Positions 6,551 to 14,388 of a DNA stretch of 15,490 nt are shown piece after piece (positions within the stretch are counted from its first letter, which is position 1; every line of letters starts with the position of its first letter). Source of the DNA: Savagea sp. (GTDB lineage: Bacteria > Bacillota > Bacilli > Bacillales_A > Planococcaceae); the NCBI GenBank assembly GCA_030152585.1, contig JASLJC010000099.1, forward strand, positions 1 through 15,490, given 5' to 3'. A model generated the notes under the pieces. The model did not search any database, was not told the origin of the DNA, and saw only the letters and a program-made list of their open reading frames with translations. Both the position numbers and the translations under genes were made by a program.

Positions 6551-8271
6551 TGGATAGACATATACTGACATATGATGGCAGTAAAAAAGTAATGGTAGGC
6601 GTTGGGTTACTTACAGTAGCCCAAGCCTTTGCCATTATTATTCAAGCCATCTATTTAGCAAAAGCGATTACGCAAATGTTTCATGGAGCTCTTTGGACAG
6701 ATGTTCTATTATCATTTGCGATTTTTTTCATTGCACATATTTTTCGTCATAGTTTCCAATGGGGAAAAGAAAGAATCGCACATCAATTCGCGGATCGAAC
6801 GAGCGCTCATTTTAGAGAGCAATTAGTCCAAAAAATATTTGAGTTAGGTCCTGAAGCAGTCGGGAAGCACGGTTCAGGAGATTTAATTACGCTTACATTA
6901 GAAGGCGTACCGAAGTTTAGAAAATATTTAGAACTATACATTCCACGACTTTTATCAATGGCGATCATACCGGTTGCAATTGTTTTATTTGTATTTCCAA
7001 AAGATTACGTGTCGGGAATTACGTTAGTTCTTGTATTACCTATTTTAATTATCTTTTTAATTTTAATCGGTATCGTATCAAAAAAACGAATCGATGAACA
7101 AATGGAAACGTATCGTTTGCTATCACGTCACTTTTTAGATTCATTACGTGGACTCGTCACTTTGAAGTATTTAGGGAAAAGTAAATCACATGAGACAGCG
7201 ATCGATACAGTAAGTAATAAATATCGAATTGCAACGAACCGCGCATTGAAATATGCGTTTTTATCATCTTTTGCACTCGATTTCTTTGCCAGTTTATCTG
7301 TAGCGATTGTTGCTGTTTTTCTCGGATTCCGTTTAATTAATGGATCAGTGATGTTAGAGCCGGCTTTGGCAATTTTAATATTAGCACCGGAATATTTTTT
7401 ACCTGTACGTGAATTAGGAAGTGACTTCCATGCGACGGTCGATGGACAAGATGCAGGAAATGAAATACGAAACATTTTAGCGGAGACGTCTGAACGGAAA
7501 GAAGTAGAAGCAAAAGTACCGACTTGGACGCAAACGAGTGTTTTACAAGCAAATCAACTCGTTAAACTCGGGGATGAAGAGCAACAATTGTTAAAAAATA
7601 TTTCATTTGAAGTAAAAGGAAATGAAAAAGTAGGAATTGTTGGTGTATCTGGTGCAGGAAAATCAACATTAATTTCTGTTTTATCAGGATTTTTACAAAA
7701 TGAAAAAGGTTCGTTTACGATTGATGGAGTAGAAGTACCTCATTTAACGACACCTTATTGGCAACAACAAATTTCTTACATTCCACAACATCCGACGATT
7801 TTTTCAACGTCGATGTTAGATAATATTCGTTTTTATGCACCTCATGCTACTGAACAACAAGTGATGGAAGCTATTGAACGTGTTGGTTTAACGAAGCTCG
7901 TTCAAGAGTTACCAAATGGCATTCATGAACCAATCGGACATGGTGGCCGAGAGTTGAGTGGAGGAGAAGAACAGCGTGTGGCAGTAGCTCGTACGTTACT
8001 TCAAAAAAGTTCAATTTTAATTTTTGATGAACCGACCGCTCATTTAGATATTGAAACAGAGCATGACATTAAACAAATTTTAATTCCACTATTGGAAGAT
8101 AAACTCGTCTTCTTCGCGACACACCGTCTCCATTGGATGAAAAATATGGATACTGTACTTGTGATGGAGCAAGGAGAAATTGTTGAACGTGGAACGCACG
8201 AACAGTTATTAGCGCAAGGTGGCACGTATGGAAAATTAATCGAAGCTCACCAGAAGGGAGGCCACCGTTGA
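6550..8271 (+). CDS. cydD: CydDC ABC exporter, first half (CydD; named CydC in B. subtilis)
   Basis: One half of the heterodimeric ABC exporter required for assembly of cytochrome bd. The E. coli complex has been described as exporting cysteine and glutathione, and heme involvement has also been proposed; the substrate here is unknown. The 573-residue protein has an N-terminal six-helix membrane domain (about 15-285) and a C-terminal ATPase with Walker A GVSGAGKST (about 364-372), signature LSGGEEQR (about 469), Walker B ILIFDEPT (about 489-496) with the catalytic glutamate, and a switch histidine in ATHRL. It begins with an ATG overlapping the cydB stop codon; no strong separate ribosome binding site is seen, so coupling to cydB is likely. 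Gene naming of the two halves is swapped between species. Confidence 0.93.
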   Translation: MDRHILTYDGSKKVMVGVGLLTVAQAFAIIIQAIYLAKAITQMFHGALWTDVLLSFAIFFIAHIFRHSFQWGKERIAHQFADRTSAHFREQLVQKIFELGPEAVGKHGSGDLITLTLEGVPKFRKYLELYIPRLLSMAIIPVAIVLFVFPKDYVSGITLVLVLPILIIFLILIGIVSKKRIDEQMETYRLLSRHFLDSLRGLVTLKYLGKSKSHETAIDTVSNKYRIATNRALKYAFLSSFALDFFASLSVAIVAVFLGFRLINGSVMLEPALAILILAPEYFLPVRELGSDFHATVDGQDAGNEIRNILAETSERKEVEAKVPTWTQTSVLQANQLVKLGDEEQQLLKNISFEVKGNEKVGIVGVSGAGKSTLISVLSGFLQNEKGSFTIDGVEVPHLTTPYWQQQISYIPQHPTIFSTSMLDNIRFYAPHATEQQVMEAIERVGLTKLVQELPNGIHEPIGHGGRELSGGEEQRVAVARTLLQKSSILIFDEPTAHLDIETEHDIKQILIPLLEDKLVFFATHRLHWMKNMDTVLVMEQGEIVERGTHEQLLAQGGTYGKLIEAHQKGGHR

Positions 8272-9998
8272 ATTATTACGTCGAAACTTATGTGAGACCG
8301 TATTTGAAAAAATATAGTGCACTGATGATCATGACGATTATTCTAGGTGCGCTTGCCTTATTATCTGCTGCAGCATTAACGTATACTTCAGGTTATTTAA
8401 TTACACGAGCATCTGAAAAACCTGAAACGATATTACTCGTTTATGTTCCAATCGTTATGGTGCGAGCATTCGGTATTTCACGCTCAGTATTACGCTATAT
8501 CGAAAATCTGTTAGGTCATGATGCGGTTTTAAAAGTGTTAGCTGATATGCGTTTATCACTATATCGCGCATTAGAACCACAAGCTTTATTCATTCGTTCG
8601 AAATTTAAAACAGGTGATTTATTAGGAGCTTTATCGGATGATATCGAGCATTTACAAGATGTTTACATTCGGACGATTTTCCCGACGATGATCGGTTTAT
8701 TTATTTTCGTCTTTGCAGTTATTTGGTTAGCTGTATTTGATTGGGTATTTGCAATTTTCATGTTTTTAGCAATGAGCGTTGTCGTCTTTGTTTATCCAGT
8801 CATTTCACTCTATATTTTAAAACGTCAACAAACGATTTCAAAAGAGCAACATACTCATTTGTATCAAACGTATACAGATGCGATTTTAGGTGTAAGTGAT
8901 TGGATCATTAGCGGACGAAAAGAAGAATTCGTAGATACCTTTTTACAAGATGCAAAAGAAAGTGATGCTTCTGAACGGAAGTTAGATTATTGGCATCAAA
9001 CGAGAATGTTACAATTACAATTGTATACAGGAGTGCTTGTCGTCATCGTTGGAATTTGGGCAGGTTTCCAAGCGCTTGATGGAAACATTGCACCGACATA
9101 TATCGCAGCCTTTACGCTCGTTGTAATGCCTATACTTGAAGGAATGATTCCAATATCGCATGCGGTCGAACGTATTCCAGTTTATGAGGAGTCATTTCGA
9201 CGTCTCGATGCGATTGAAACATTTAAACCAGTCGATCAAGATCGAGCGACTGTCGATCCATCTTTTGAAAATCCGGCCATTTCGATAGACAATGTGTCGT
9301 ATCGTTACACAGCAGAAGGAAACGAAGCCGTGAAAGATGTCACCTTGCATATTCCATATGGCGAAAAGATTGCGGTACTCGGTAAAAGTGGAGCAGGAAA
9401 GTCTACATTGATTCAACTATTACTCGGTAATTTAGATCCAACTGCAGGAACGATTCGTATAGATGGACAAGACCCTACACAATACGGCGATGGAATTTAT
9501 GAATCTGTTAGCGTACTGAACCAAAAACCATATTTATTTGCAACATCCGTTGAAAATAATATTCGTTTAGGAAATCATAATGTGCCACGTGAACGGATTG
9601 AAGAAATTGTCGATGCTGTCGGTTTAGGACAATATATTTCAACATTACCGAAAAAGCTTGATACTCAGATGGAAGAGACGGGACAACGTTTTTCAGGAGG
9701 AGAGCGTCAACGAATTGCACTCTCTCGTATTTTAGTAAAAGATACACCAATTGTCGTATTAGATGAACCGACAATTGGGTTAGATCCCGATACTGAGTAT
9801 GACCTTGTAGATACGATGCTTGAGGCTTTAGAAGAAAAAACGGTCATTTGGATTACTCACCATTTAACAGGTATTGAAAAAATGGATCGCGTATTATTTA
9901 TGGACGATGGAGAAATTGCGATTTTAGGAACACACGAAGAATTACTTCAAACGAACGAACGTTATCGTCGATTGTACGAATTAGATCGAGGGTTATAA
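8268..9998 (+). CDS. cydC: CydDC ABC exporter, second half (CydC; named CydD in B. subtilis)
   Basis: Partner subunit of the exporter for bd oxidase maturation. The 576-residue protein has an N-terminal membrane domain with six helices (about 18-290) and a C-terminal nucleotide-binding domain: Walker A GKSGAGKST (372-380), signature FSGGERQR (about 475), Walker B IVVLDEPT (about 493-500) and the histidine of ITHHL. All ATPase residues look intact, so both halves of the pair keep catalytic motifs. It starts with TTG at 8268, overlapping the cydD stop (TTGA) by 4 bases; AAGGGAGG (8254-8261) 6 bases upstream supports this start, and no ATG gives a comparable N-terminus. Last gene of the operon, closed by a strong terminator. 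Confidence 0.93.
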   Translation: MNYYVETYVRPYLKKYSALMIMTIILGALALLSAAALTYTSGYLITRASEKPETILLVYVPIVMVRAFGISRSVLRYIENLLGHDAVLKVLADMRLSLYRALEPQALFIRSKFKTGDLLGALSDDIEHLQDVYIRTIFPTMIGLFIFVFAVIWLAVFDWVFAIFMFLAMSVVVFVYPVISLYILKRQQTISKEQHTHLYQTYTDAILGVSDWIISGRKEEFVDTFLQDAKESDASERKLDYWHQTRMLQLQLYTGVLVVIVGIWAGFQALDGNIAPTYIAAFTLVVMPILEGMIPISHAVERIPVYEESFRRLDAIETFKPVDQDRATVDPSFENPAISIDNVSYRYTAEGNEAVKDVTLHIPYGEKIAVLGKSGAGKSTLIQLLLGNLDPTAGTIRIDGQDPTQYGDGIYESVSVLNQKPYLFATSVENNIRLGNHNVPRERIEEIVDAVGLGQYISTLPKKLDTQMEETGQRFSGGERQRIALSRILVKDTPIVVLDEPTIGLDPDTEYDLVDTMLEALEEKTVIWITHHLTGIEKMDRVLFMDDGEIAILGTHEELLQTNERYRRLYELDRGL

Positions 9999-10037
9999 TA
10001 AAGAGACGAAGTGAAGTCGTCTATTCATTTTAAATGC

Positions 10038-10073
10038 ACACCTTAAACGTTAGAAAACGTTTAAGGTGTTTTT
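10038..10073 (+). terminator. intrinsic terminator of the cyd operon
   Basis: A perfect 14-bp inverted repeat (10038-10051 and 10056-10069) with a 4-base AGAA loop, followed by a T-run to 10073. A smaller dyad (AGACGA 10004-10009, TCGTCT 10017-10022) precedes it, without a T-run. Confidence 0.92.
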
Positions 10074-10300
10074 GTTCTGTAATAGATATTGAGGACGTAC
10101 AATCTTATACGTATGCATAATAAGTAGAGCGAAAGTAACGGTATATGACGAAATCGCTTCGATTCTAAACTGTGACACTTCGTTGATTCGATAAAAAACA
10201 TATAAGCAATGTATATGAACAAAATATAACATTCGTTAGATGATGAAGAAATCGTTTGAAAGTATTCATTTTAAAATGTCAGAAAATAATATAAATACAT
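10074..10300. other. gene-free AT-rich stretch between cyd operon and argF promoter
   Basis: No open frame with a ribosome binding site and no RNA gene is recognised. The only pattern is a 13-base word, TATTCATTTTAAA, at 10263-10275 that also occurs at 10022-10034 just before the cyd terminator; being A/T-rich it may be chance. Confidence 0.4.
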
Positions 10301-10329
10301 TTGACTTTATAATTATGCATATGTATACT
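10301..10329 (+). promoter_or_regulatory. sigma-A promoter of argF
   Basis: TTGACT (10301-10306) and TATACT (10324-10329) with exactly 17 bp between them, 33 bases before the argF start codon. One of the clearest promoters in the window. Confidence 0.8.
10314..10327. promoter_or_regulatory. candidate ArgR/AhrC operator within the argF promoter
   Basis: TATGCATATGTATA is a 12-of-14 palindrome lying across the spacer and the -10 element, where a repressor would block polymerase. ARG boxes bound by ArgR/AhrC are AT-rich dyads of about this size, but the match to the usual TGAAT/ATTCA arms is weak. Assignment rests on position next to an arginine gene. Confidence 0.3.
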
Positions 10330-10361
10330 TTAATATACAAAGTTTATATAAAGGAAAGGGT

Positions 10362-11309
10362 ATGATGATTATGTTAGCACAGCTGAAAGGAAAAGATTTT
10401 TTAACATTACTCGACTTTTCGAGTGAAGAAGTACAATTTTTACTCGATTATGCAGTTGAATTAAAAAAGAAGTTAAAAAATGGTGAAGAAACACATCTTC
10501 TGAAAGGCAAAACGTTAGCGATGATTTTTGAAAAACATTCTACACGTACACGTATTTCATTTGAGGTCGGGATGACTCATTTAGGAGGAAATGGTATGTT
10601 CCTTCACTCACGAGATTTACAAATAGGACGTGGGGAAACAGTACACGATACGGCAAAAGTATTAAGTGAGTTTGTAGATGGCATTATGATTCGCGCAAAT
10701 TCACACGAAATGGTAGAAGAGCTTGCGAAATATTCTTCAGTACCTGTTATTAATGGACTTACCGACATTTATCATCCTGCACAAGCAATGGCGGATCTCT
10801 TAACGATTTTAGAGGTGAAAGGTACATGTAAAGGACTAAAAATGGCGTATGTTGGAGATGGGAACAACGTTGCTCATTCGCTTATGATTGCAGGTGCTCA
10901 TATGGGAATGGAATTAACAGTCGCAACGCCAAAAGGTTATGAATTCGATGAAAAAATTGGAGAAAAAGTAAAATCACTCGCTAATCAAAACGGAGGTTCA
11001 TTTGTTACGACGTATGATCCAACGATAGCAGTAGCAGATGCAGATGTTGTTTATACAGACGTTTGGACGAGTATGGGGCAAGAAGAAGAGAGCGCTCAAC
11101 GTCTCGTCGATTTTAAAGACTATCAAATTAATGATACGCTCGTTCAGTTTGCAAAAGATGACTATATGTTCCTTCACTGTTTACCAGCACATCGAGAAGA
11201 AGAAGTATCGACTCGTGTCATTGATGGTCCGAATTCTTACGTCTTCCAGCAAGCAGGTAATCGTCTACATGCTCAAAAAGCAATTTTAGCTGCTTTAATG
11301 CATACGTAA
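10362..11309 (+). CDS. argF: ornithine carbamoyltransferase
   Basis: Makes citrulline from ornithine and carbamoyl phosphate in arginine biosynthesis. The 315-residue protein (from the first ATG) has the carbamoyl-phosphate motif STRTR (60-64), HPAQ (138-141), the SMGQEEE loop (237-243) and HCLPAHR (272-278) that marks ornithine rather than aspartate transcarbamoylase. Three in-frame ATGs sit at 10362, 10365 and 10371 behind a purine run AAAGGAAAGGG (10350-10360); the one at 10371, giving MLAQLKG, may be the true start. It is a single-gene unit with no other arginine gene in the window. The arginine-deiminase enzyme ArcB is homologous, but no arc genes are adjacent and the ArgR-like dyad favours a biosynthetic role. 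Confidence 0.92.
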   Translation: MMIMLAQLKGKDFLTLLDFSSEEVQFLLDYAVELKKKLKNGEETHLLKGKTLAMIFEKHSTRTRISFEVGMTHLGGNGMFLHSRDLQIGRGETVHDTAKVLSEFVDGIMIRANSHEMVEELAKYSSVPVINGLTDIYHPAQAMADLLTILEVKGTCKGLKMAYVGDGNNVAHSLMIAGAHMGMELTVATPKGYEFDEKIGEKVKSLANQNGGSFVTTYDPTIAVADADVVYTDVWTSMGQEEESAQRLVDFKDYQINDTLVQFAKDDYMFLHCLPAHREEEVSTRVIDGPNSYVFQQAGNRLHAQKAILAALMHT

Positions 11310-11414
11310 TATCGTTTATATAGAAGAAGTGTTTGGATGCATGCAAATTTATTAAGTATACAAGTGCTACAGCAAATCATTTGATTTGAAAAGATGATGC
11401 ATAAAGATAAAACT

Positions 11415-11461
11415 AAAACCCAGTGCCCACTTATTTTAAAAATAAAGGGATACTGGGTTTT
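11415..11461 (+). terminator. terminator downstream of argF (may serve both convergent genes)
   Basis: AAAACCCAGT (11415-11424) and ACTGGGTTTT (11452-11461) form a 10-bp perfect outer stem; CCC/GGG and TTATTTT/AAAATAA extend it inward. T residues follow on the plus strand and the A-run on the left would give U residues on the minus strand. Confidence 0.75.
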
Positions 11462-11465
11462 ATTT

Positions 11466-11490
11466 GGCTAGGGTTTTGTCCCAGCCTCTT
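11466..11490 (+). terminator. second hairpin in the argF/aminopeptidase convergent gap
   Basis: GGCT-A-GGG (11466-11473) pairs with CCC-AGCC (11480-11486), with a bulged A, followed by TCTTTT. Its polarity fits a plus-strand terminator or a backup to the preceding one. The 3' arm word AGCCTCTTT recurs in the terminator at 12659-12686. Confidence 0.5.
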
Positions 11491-11513
11491 TTACGCACAC
11501 TTATAAAATGAAC

Positions 11514-12602
11514 TTATTCAAATGTGATACGTTCAACTGTTTCTTGATCGAGACGTTTGACTACTTCTGTAATCAATTTTACTGCATTTTCATAGTCTTG
11601 TCGGTGAAGCATTGCAGCGTTTGAATGAATATAACGTGTCGCAATCGTAATAGCGAGTGTAGGACGGCCGCTCGTTGCAATATGCATACTTCCAGCGTCA
11701 GTTCCCCCACCTGCAATCGCATCGAATTGATACGGAATGTTAAGCTCTTCTGCTACGTCGACGACGAGTTCGCGTAATCCTTTATGTGACACCATAGAAG
11801 CATCATAAAGAATAATTTGTGGTCCTTCCCCCATTTTGCTCGTAGCATCATTCGGTGAAATTCCTGGCGTATCTCCAGCAATTCCTACATCGACAGCGAA
11901 TCCGATGTCTGGTTCAACGAGGTGTGTCGCTGTTTTCGCTCCACGTAATCCGACTTCTTCTTGCACAGCTCCTACGCTATATAAAACGTTTGGATGTTGT
12001 TCGTTTTCAAGTTGTTTCATTACGTCAATCGCAATAGCACATCCAATTCGATTGTCCCATGCTTTAGCGAGTAAATAGTTTTCGTTGTTCATCACTGTAA
12101 ACTCAAAATAAGGGACGACCATGTCACCAGGTAAAATTCCCCAGCTCAACGCCTCTTCTTTTGAAGCAGCACCGATATCGATAAACATATCTTTAATATC
12201 CGCTGGTTTTTTTCGTGCTTCTGCAGGTAAGACGTGAGGTGGTGTTGAACCGATGACTCCTGTAATATTGCGGCCATCGCGTGTTACAATCGTTACGCGT
12301 TGTGCAAGCATTACTTGGCTCCACCAACCGCCGACTGTTTGGAAACGAATAAATCCGTCTTTATCGATTTTTGTGACCATAAATCCGACTTCATCTAAGT
12401 GACCTGTAATCATTACTTTCGGTCCATCAGCAAGTCCTTCTTTTTTCGCGATAATAGAGCCGAGTCCATCGTATGTAATCTCGTCTGCCATCGGTTGTAA
12501 GTAACTTTCCATTACATTGCGTACTTCTCGCTCGTTACCAGCGATTCCTTTAGCATCTGTTAATGCTTTTAACATTTGTAAAGTTGGGTCTAACTGTGTC
12601 AT
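11514..12602 (-). CDS. M42 family metallo-aminopeptidase
   Basis: A cytoplasmic di-metal aminopeptidase of the glutamyl-aminopeptidase/YtoP group, probably trimming peptides; these enzymes usually form dodecameric tetrahedral particles. The 362 residues are of usual length. Ligand and catalytic residues are visible: H68 and D70 (GHLDEVG), D183 (AWDNRIG), E215/E216 (QEEVGLRGA), D238 (AVDVG), GGGTDAG (298-304) and H326 (RYIHS). The frame is open to a GTG at 12611, but that GTG uses the last base of the GGAG Shine-Dalgarno (12614-12611), so the ATG at 12602, 8 bases downstream, is the start. It has its own promoter and ends convergently with argF. Substrate is unknown. Confidence 0.9.
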   Translation of the reverse strand: MTQLDPTLQMLKALTDAKGIAGNEREVRNVMESYLQPMADEITYDGLGSIIAKKEGLADGPKVMITGHLDEVGFMVTKIDKDGFIRFQTVGGWWSQVMLAQRVTIVTRDGRNITGVIGSTPPHVLPAEARKKPADIKDMFIDIGAASKEEALSWGILPGDMVVPYFEFTVMNNENYLLAKAWDNRIGCAIAIDVMKQLENEQHPNVLYSVGAVQEEVGLRGAKTATHLVEPDIGFAVDVGIAGDTPGISPNDATSKMGEGPQIILYDASMVSHKGLRELVVDVAEELNIPYQFDAIAGGGTDAGSMHIATSGRPTLAITIATRYIHSNAAMLHRQDYENAVKLITEVVKRLDQETVERITFE

Positions 12603-12631
12603 TGACAACACTCCTTTTTTTCAATAGTTCT

Positions 12632-12660
12632 ATTATAATAGAAATGAATCGAAATAACAA
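12632..12660 (-). promoter_or_regulatory. sigma-A promoter of the M42 aminopeptidase gene
   Basis: On the minus strand TTGTTA (12660-12655) and TATAAT (12637-12632) with 17 bp between them, 29 bases before the ATG. The -35 overlaps the foot of the ddh terminator, so the two genes are separate units packed without free space. Confidence 0.75.
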
Positions 12661-12686
12661 AGAGGCTGTCACATAACAGCCTCTTT
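12659..12686 (-). terminator. intrinsic terminator of ddh
   Basis: A perfect 11-bp inverted repeat (12659-12669 and 12676-12686), loop CACATA, 5 bases beyond the ddh stop codon on the minus strand. The stem end gives CUCUUU followed by GUUAUUUC, a modest U-tract. Confidence 0.85.
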
Positions 12687-12691
12687 ACTTC

Positions 12692-13678
12692 TTATAAGAG
12701 ATATTGACGTAAATGTGCATTCGGTTCGCGAGCAATATATTTAGGTGCGATATCAAAAATCGTATGAGCGCCGAACGATTTTTCGTGCGCTAAACGAGCA
12801 GCTGCACGGGCGTAAGCAACGAGCACACTTGATGTGAATTCAGGGTTACTATCGAGTGCGAGTGAAAATTCAACGACTTGATTCGTATGATTCCCTGTTT
12901 TTCCACTCCGAATAACGAACCCACCGTGTGGCATAGCGTTGTGATCACGTTGTAGTTCTTCTTCTGTAATAAAATGTACAGTCGTGTCGTACGGTGCGAA
13001 ATAGTCTGGCATCGTAACGATACGCTGTGTGACCTCTTCGGGACTAGCATCTTCTTCTAAAACGACGTAACAAACCCGTTTATGTTTTTCGTTAGCTGGT
13101 AGTTCTGTTGCAGAGCCACTTCTTACTTGATTCATCGCTTCTTCAGAAGGAATCGTATACTGTACGGCATCTTTCACTCCTTCTACGCGGCGAACGGCTG
13201 CTGAATGACCTTGACTTAACCCTTTTCCCCAAAACGTATGTGTCGCTCCTTCTGGTAAAATCGCTTCGCTCATCATTCGATTTAAAGAGAAAAGGCCAGG
13301 ATCCCAGCCGACCGAAATAATAGCAGTTGTTTCATTTTTCGTAGCTTCTTGATCGACACGTGCAAAATGATTTGGAATTTCAGCATGATTGTCGAAACTA
13401 TCGACGATATTAAAATGTTGTGCAAGCTCTGGACTTTGAGTAGGTAAATCGTCGTTGGAACCTCCGCATAAAATAAGTACATCGATATGTTCTTTAAAAT
13501 CGAGCAACGCATCCATTGAATAAACGTTCGTCTGTTGAACGAGCGGTTGTAGCGTACTCGGTTCTCGTCGTGTAAACACTCCGACAAGTTCCATATCTTC
13601 ATTTTGATAAACAGCCGATTCAACGCCACGCCCTAAATTTCCGTAACCGGCAATACCGACTTGAATTTTCGTTGACAT
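12692..13678 (-). CDS. ddh: meso-diaminopimelate dehydrogenase
   Basis: NADPH-dependent enzyme that reductively aminates tetrahydrodipicolinate to meso-diaminopimelate in one step, feeding lysine and peptidoglycan synthesis. The 328-residue protein has a Rossmann GYGNLG (11-16), FTRR (35-38) expected to favour NADP, LCGGS (70-74), SFDNH (94-98), SVGWDPGLF (122-130) and the highly diagnostic FWGKGLSQGHSAA (149-161) of the family; length is typical. The ATG at 13678 follows AAAGGAGTG by about 8 bases. It is transcribed alone, divergent from queF. This one-step route is limited to some bacteria; whether the succinylase or acetylase route is also present cannot be told from this window. Confidence 0.93.
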   Translation of the reverse strand: MSTKIQVGIAGYGNLGRGVESAVYQNEDMELVGVFTRREPSTLQPLVQQTNVYSMDALLDFKEHIDVLILCGGSNDDLPTQSPELAQHFNIVDSFDNHAEIPNHFARVDQEATKNETTAIISVGWDPGLFSLNRMMSEAILPEGATHTFWGKGLSQGHSAAVRRVEGVKDAVQYTIPSEEAMNQVRSGSATELPANEKHKRVCYVVLEEDASPEEVTQRIVTMPDYFAPYDTTVHFITEEELQRDHNAMPHGGFVIRSGKTGNHTNQVVEFSLALDSNPEFTSSVLVAYARAAARLAHEKSFGAHTIFDIAPKYIAREPNAHLRQYLL

Positions 13679-13709
13679 AAAACTTCACTCCTTTAAAGTA
13701 ATCTTCTTC

Positions 13710-13739
13710 ATCGTACCATTTTTTTGATTGAAGTACGAA
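13710..13739 (-). promoter_or_regulatory. probable promoter of ddh
   Basis: On the minus strand TGG-TACGAT (13718-13710) is an extended -10, with a poor -35 TTCGTA (13739-13734) at 18-bp spacing. A perfect palindrome CGAATATTCG (13736-13745) overlaps the -35 side and faces the queF promoter, a possible operator. Confidence 0.35.
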
Positions 13740-13751
13740 TATTCGAGCAAG

Positions 13752-13780
13752 TTGACAGAAACAAAAGAGTTCGGTAAAGT
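13752..13780 (+). promoter_or_regulatory. sigma-A promoter of queF
   Basis: Consensus TTGACA (13752-13757), 17-bp spacer, TAAAGT (13775-13780). The predicted transcript start (about 13787) lies just before the riboswitch aptamer. Confidence 0.78.
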
Positions 13781-13793
13781 ACGTACATATAGA

Positions 13794-13830
13794 AGAGGTT
13801 TCCTAGCGCAACCCTCTTAAAAAAACTATG
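13794..13830 (+). promoter_or_regulatory. preQ1-I riboswitch aptamer
   Basis: AGAGG (13794-13798) pairs with CCTCT (13813-13817) as P1, enclosing a loop containing CTAGC, then a tail TAAAAAAACTA (13818-13828). The tail CTA (13826-13828) can pair with TAG (13804-13806) to form the P2 pseudoknot. C13812, just before the 3' P1 strand, corresponds to the ligand-pairing C17 of the B. subtilis queC aptamer. The A-rich tail, loop and sizes match the class closely, and the downstream gene makes preQ1 from preQ0, so feedback control is expected. Confidence 0.92.
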
Positions 13831-13837
13831 GAGCGAC

Positions 13838-13863
13838 ACAGCTGCCTAGTGCATGCTGTTTTT
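13838..13863 (+). terminator. regulated terminator (expression platform) of the preQ1 riboswitch
   Basis: ACAGC-TGC (13838-13845) pairs with GCA-T-GCTGT (13851-13859), one bulged T, followed by TTTT to 13863. A competing antiterminator pairs CTA-GG-AGC (13826-13834, T13829 bulged) with GCT-CC-TAG (13841-13849, G13844 bulged). Both P2 and the antiterminator need CTA 13826-13828, so ligand binding should favour termination and switch queF off. Confidence 0.82.
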
Positions 13864-13884
13864 GTCGTTTTGAGGAGGATTTTC

Positions 13885-14382
13885 ATGACGGAACGTACGA
13901 ATTGTTCGATGCCGGATGTAACATTACTCGGAAGTGAAAAAACGGATTATTTATTCGACTATACACCGGATGTGCTCGAGCCTATTGATAATTTAAATGC
14001 AAAACGAGATTATTTTGTCAAATTAAATTGTCCAGAATTTACATCACTTTGTCCAAAAACAAATCAACCAGACTTTGCTACGATTTATTTAAGTTATGTA
14101 CCAGATAAAAAAATTGTCGAAAGTAAATCATTTAAATTGTATTTATTTAGCTTTCGTAATCATGGTGCATTTCATGAAGATGTCGTCAACATTATCATGG
14201 ACGATTTAATACAATTGTTAGACCCTCGTTACATCGAAGTGTGGGGAAAATTTACACCACGTGGTGGAATTTCAATCGATCCCTATTGTAATTATGGCCG
14301 TCCGGGAACGAAGTATGAAAAAATGGCGGAACATCGTTTAATGAATCACGATATGAATCCTGAAACAATCGATAATCGTTAA
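13885..14382 (+). CDS. queF: NADPH-dependent 7-cyano-7-deazaguanine reductase
   Basis: Reduces the nitrile of preQ0 to the amine of preQ1 in the queuosine tRNA-modification pathway, in the cytoplasm. The 165-residue product has the same length as B. subtilis QueF. The catalytic cysteine is C56 (FTSLCPKTNQPDF) with D63; the QueF signature ESKSFKLYLFSFRNHGAFHE runs 79-98, including E79 and H97/E98 of the substrate pocket. It belongs to the unimodular YkvM subclass. The frame is open upstream to 13828, through the riboswitch terminator, but the ATG at 13885 follows GAGGAGG (13872-13878) by 6 bases. The other preQ0 genes (queC, queD, queE) are not adjacent, so this is a single-gene unit. Confidence 0.96.
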   Translation: MTERTNCSMPDVTLLGSEKTDYLFDYTPDVLEPIDNLNAKRDYFVKLNCPEFTSLCPKTNQPDFATIYLSYVPDKKIVESKSFKLYLFSFRNHGAFHEDVVNIIMDDLIQLLDPRYIEVWGKFTPRGGISIDPYCNYGRPGTKYEKMAEHRLMNHDMNPETIDNR

Positions 14383-14388
14383 ATATAG

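Noticed and set aside
11373..11388. Palindrome CAAATCA-TT-TGATTTG downstream of argF
   Set aside because: A 2-base spacer cannot form an RNA hairpin loop, it is not near a promoter, and AT-rich composition makes chance likely.
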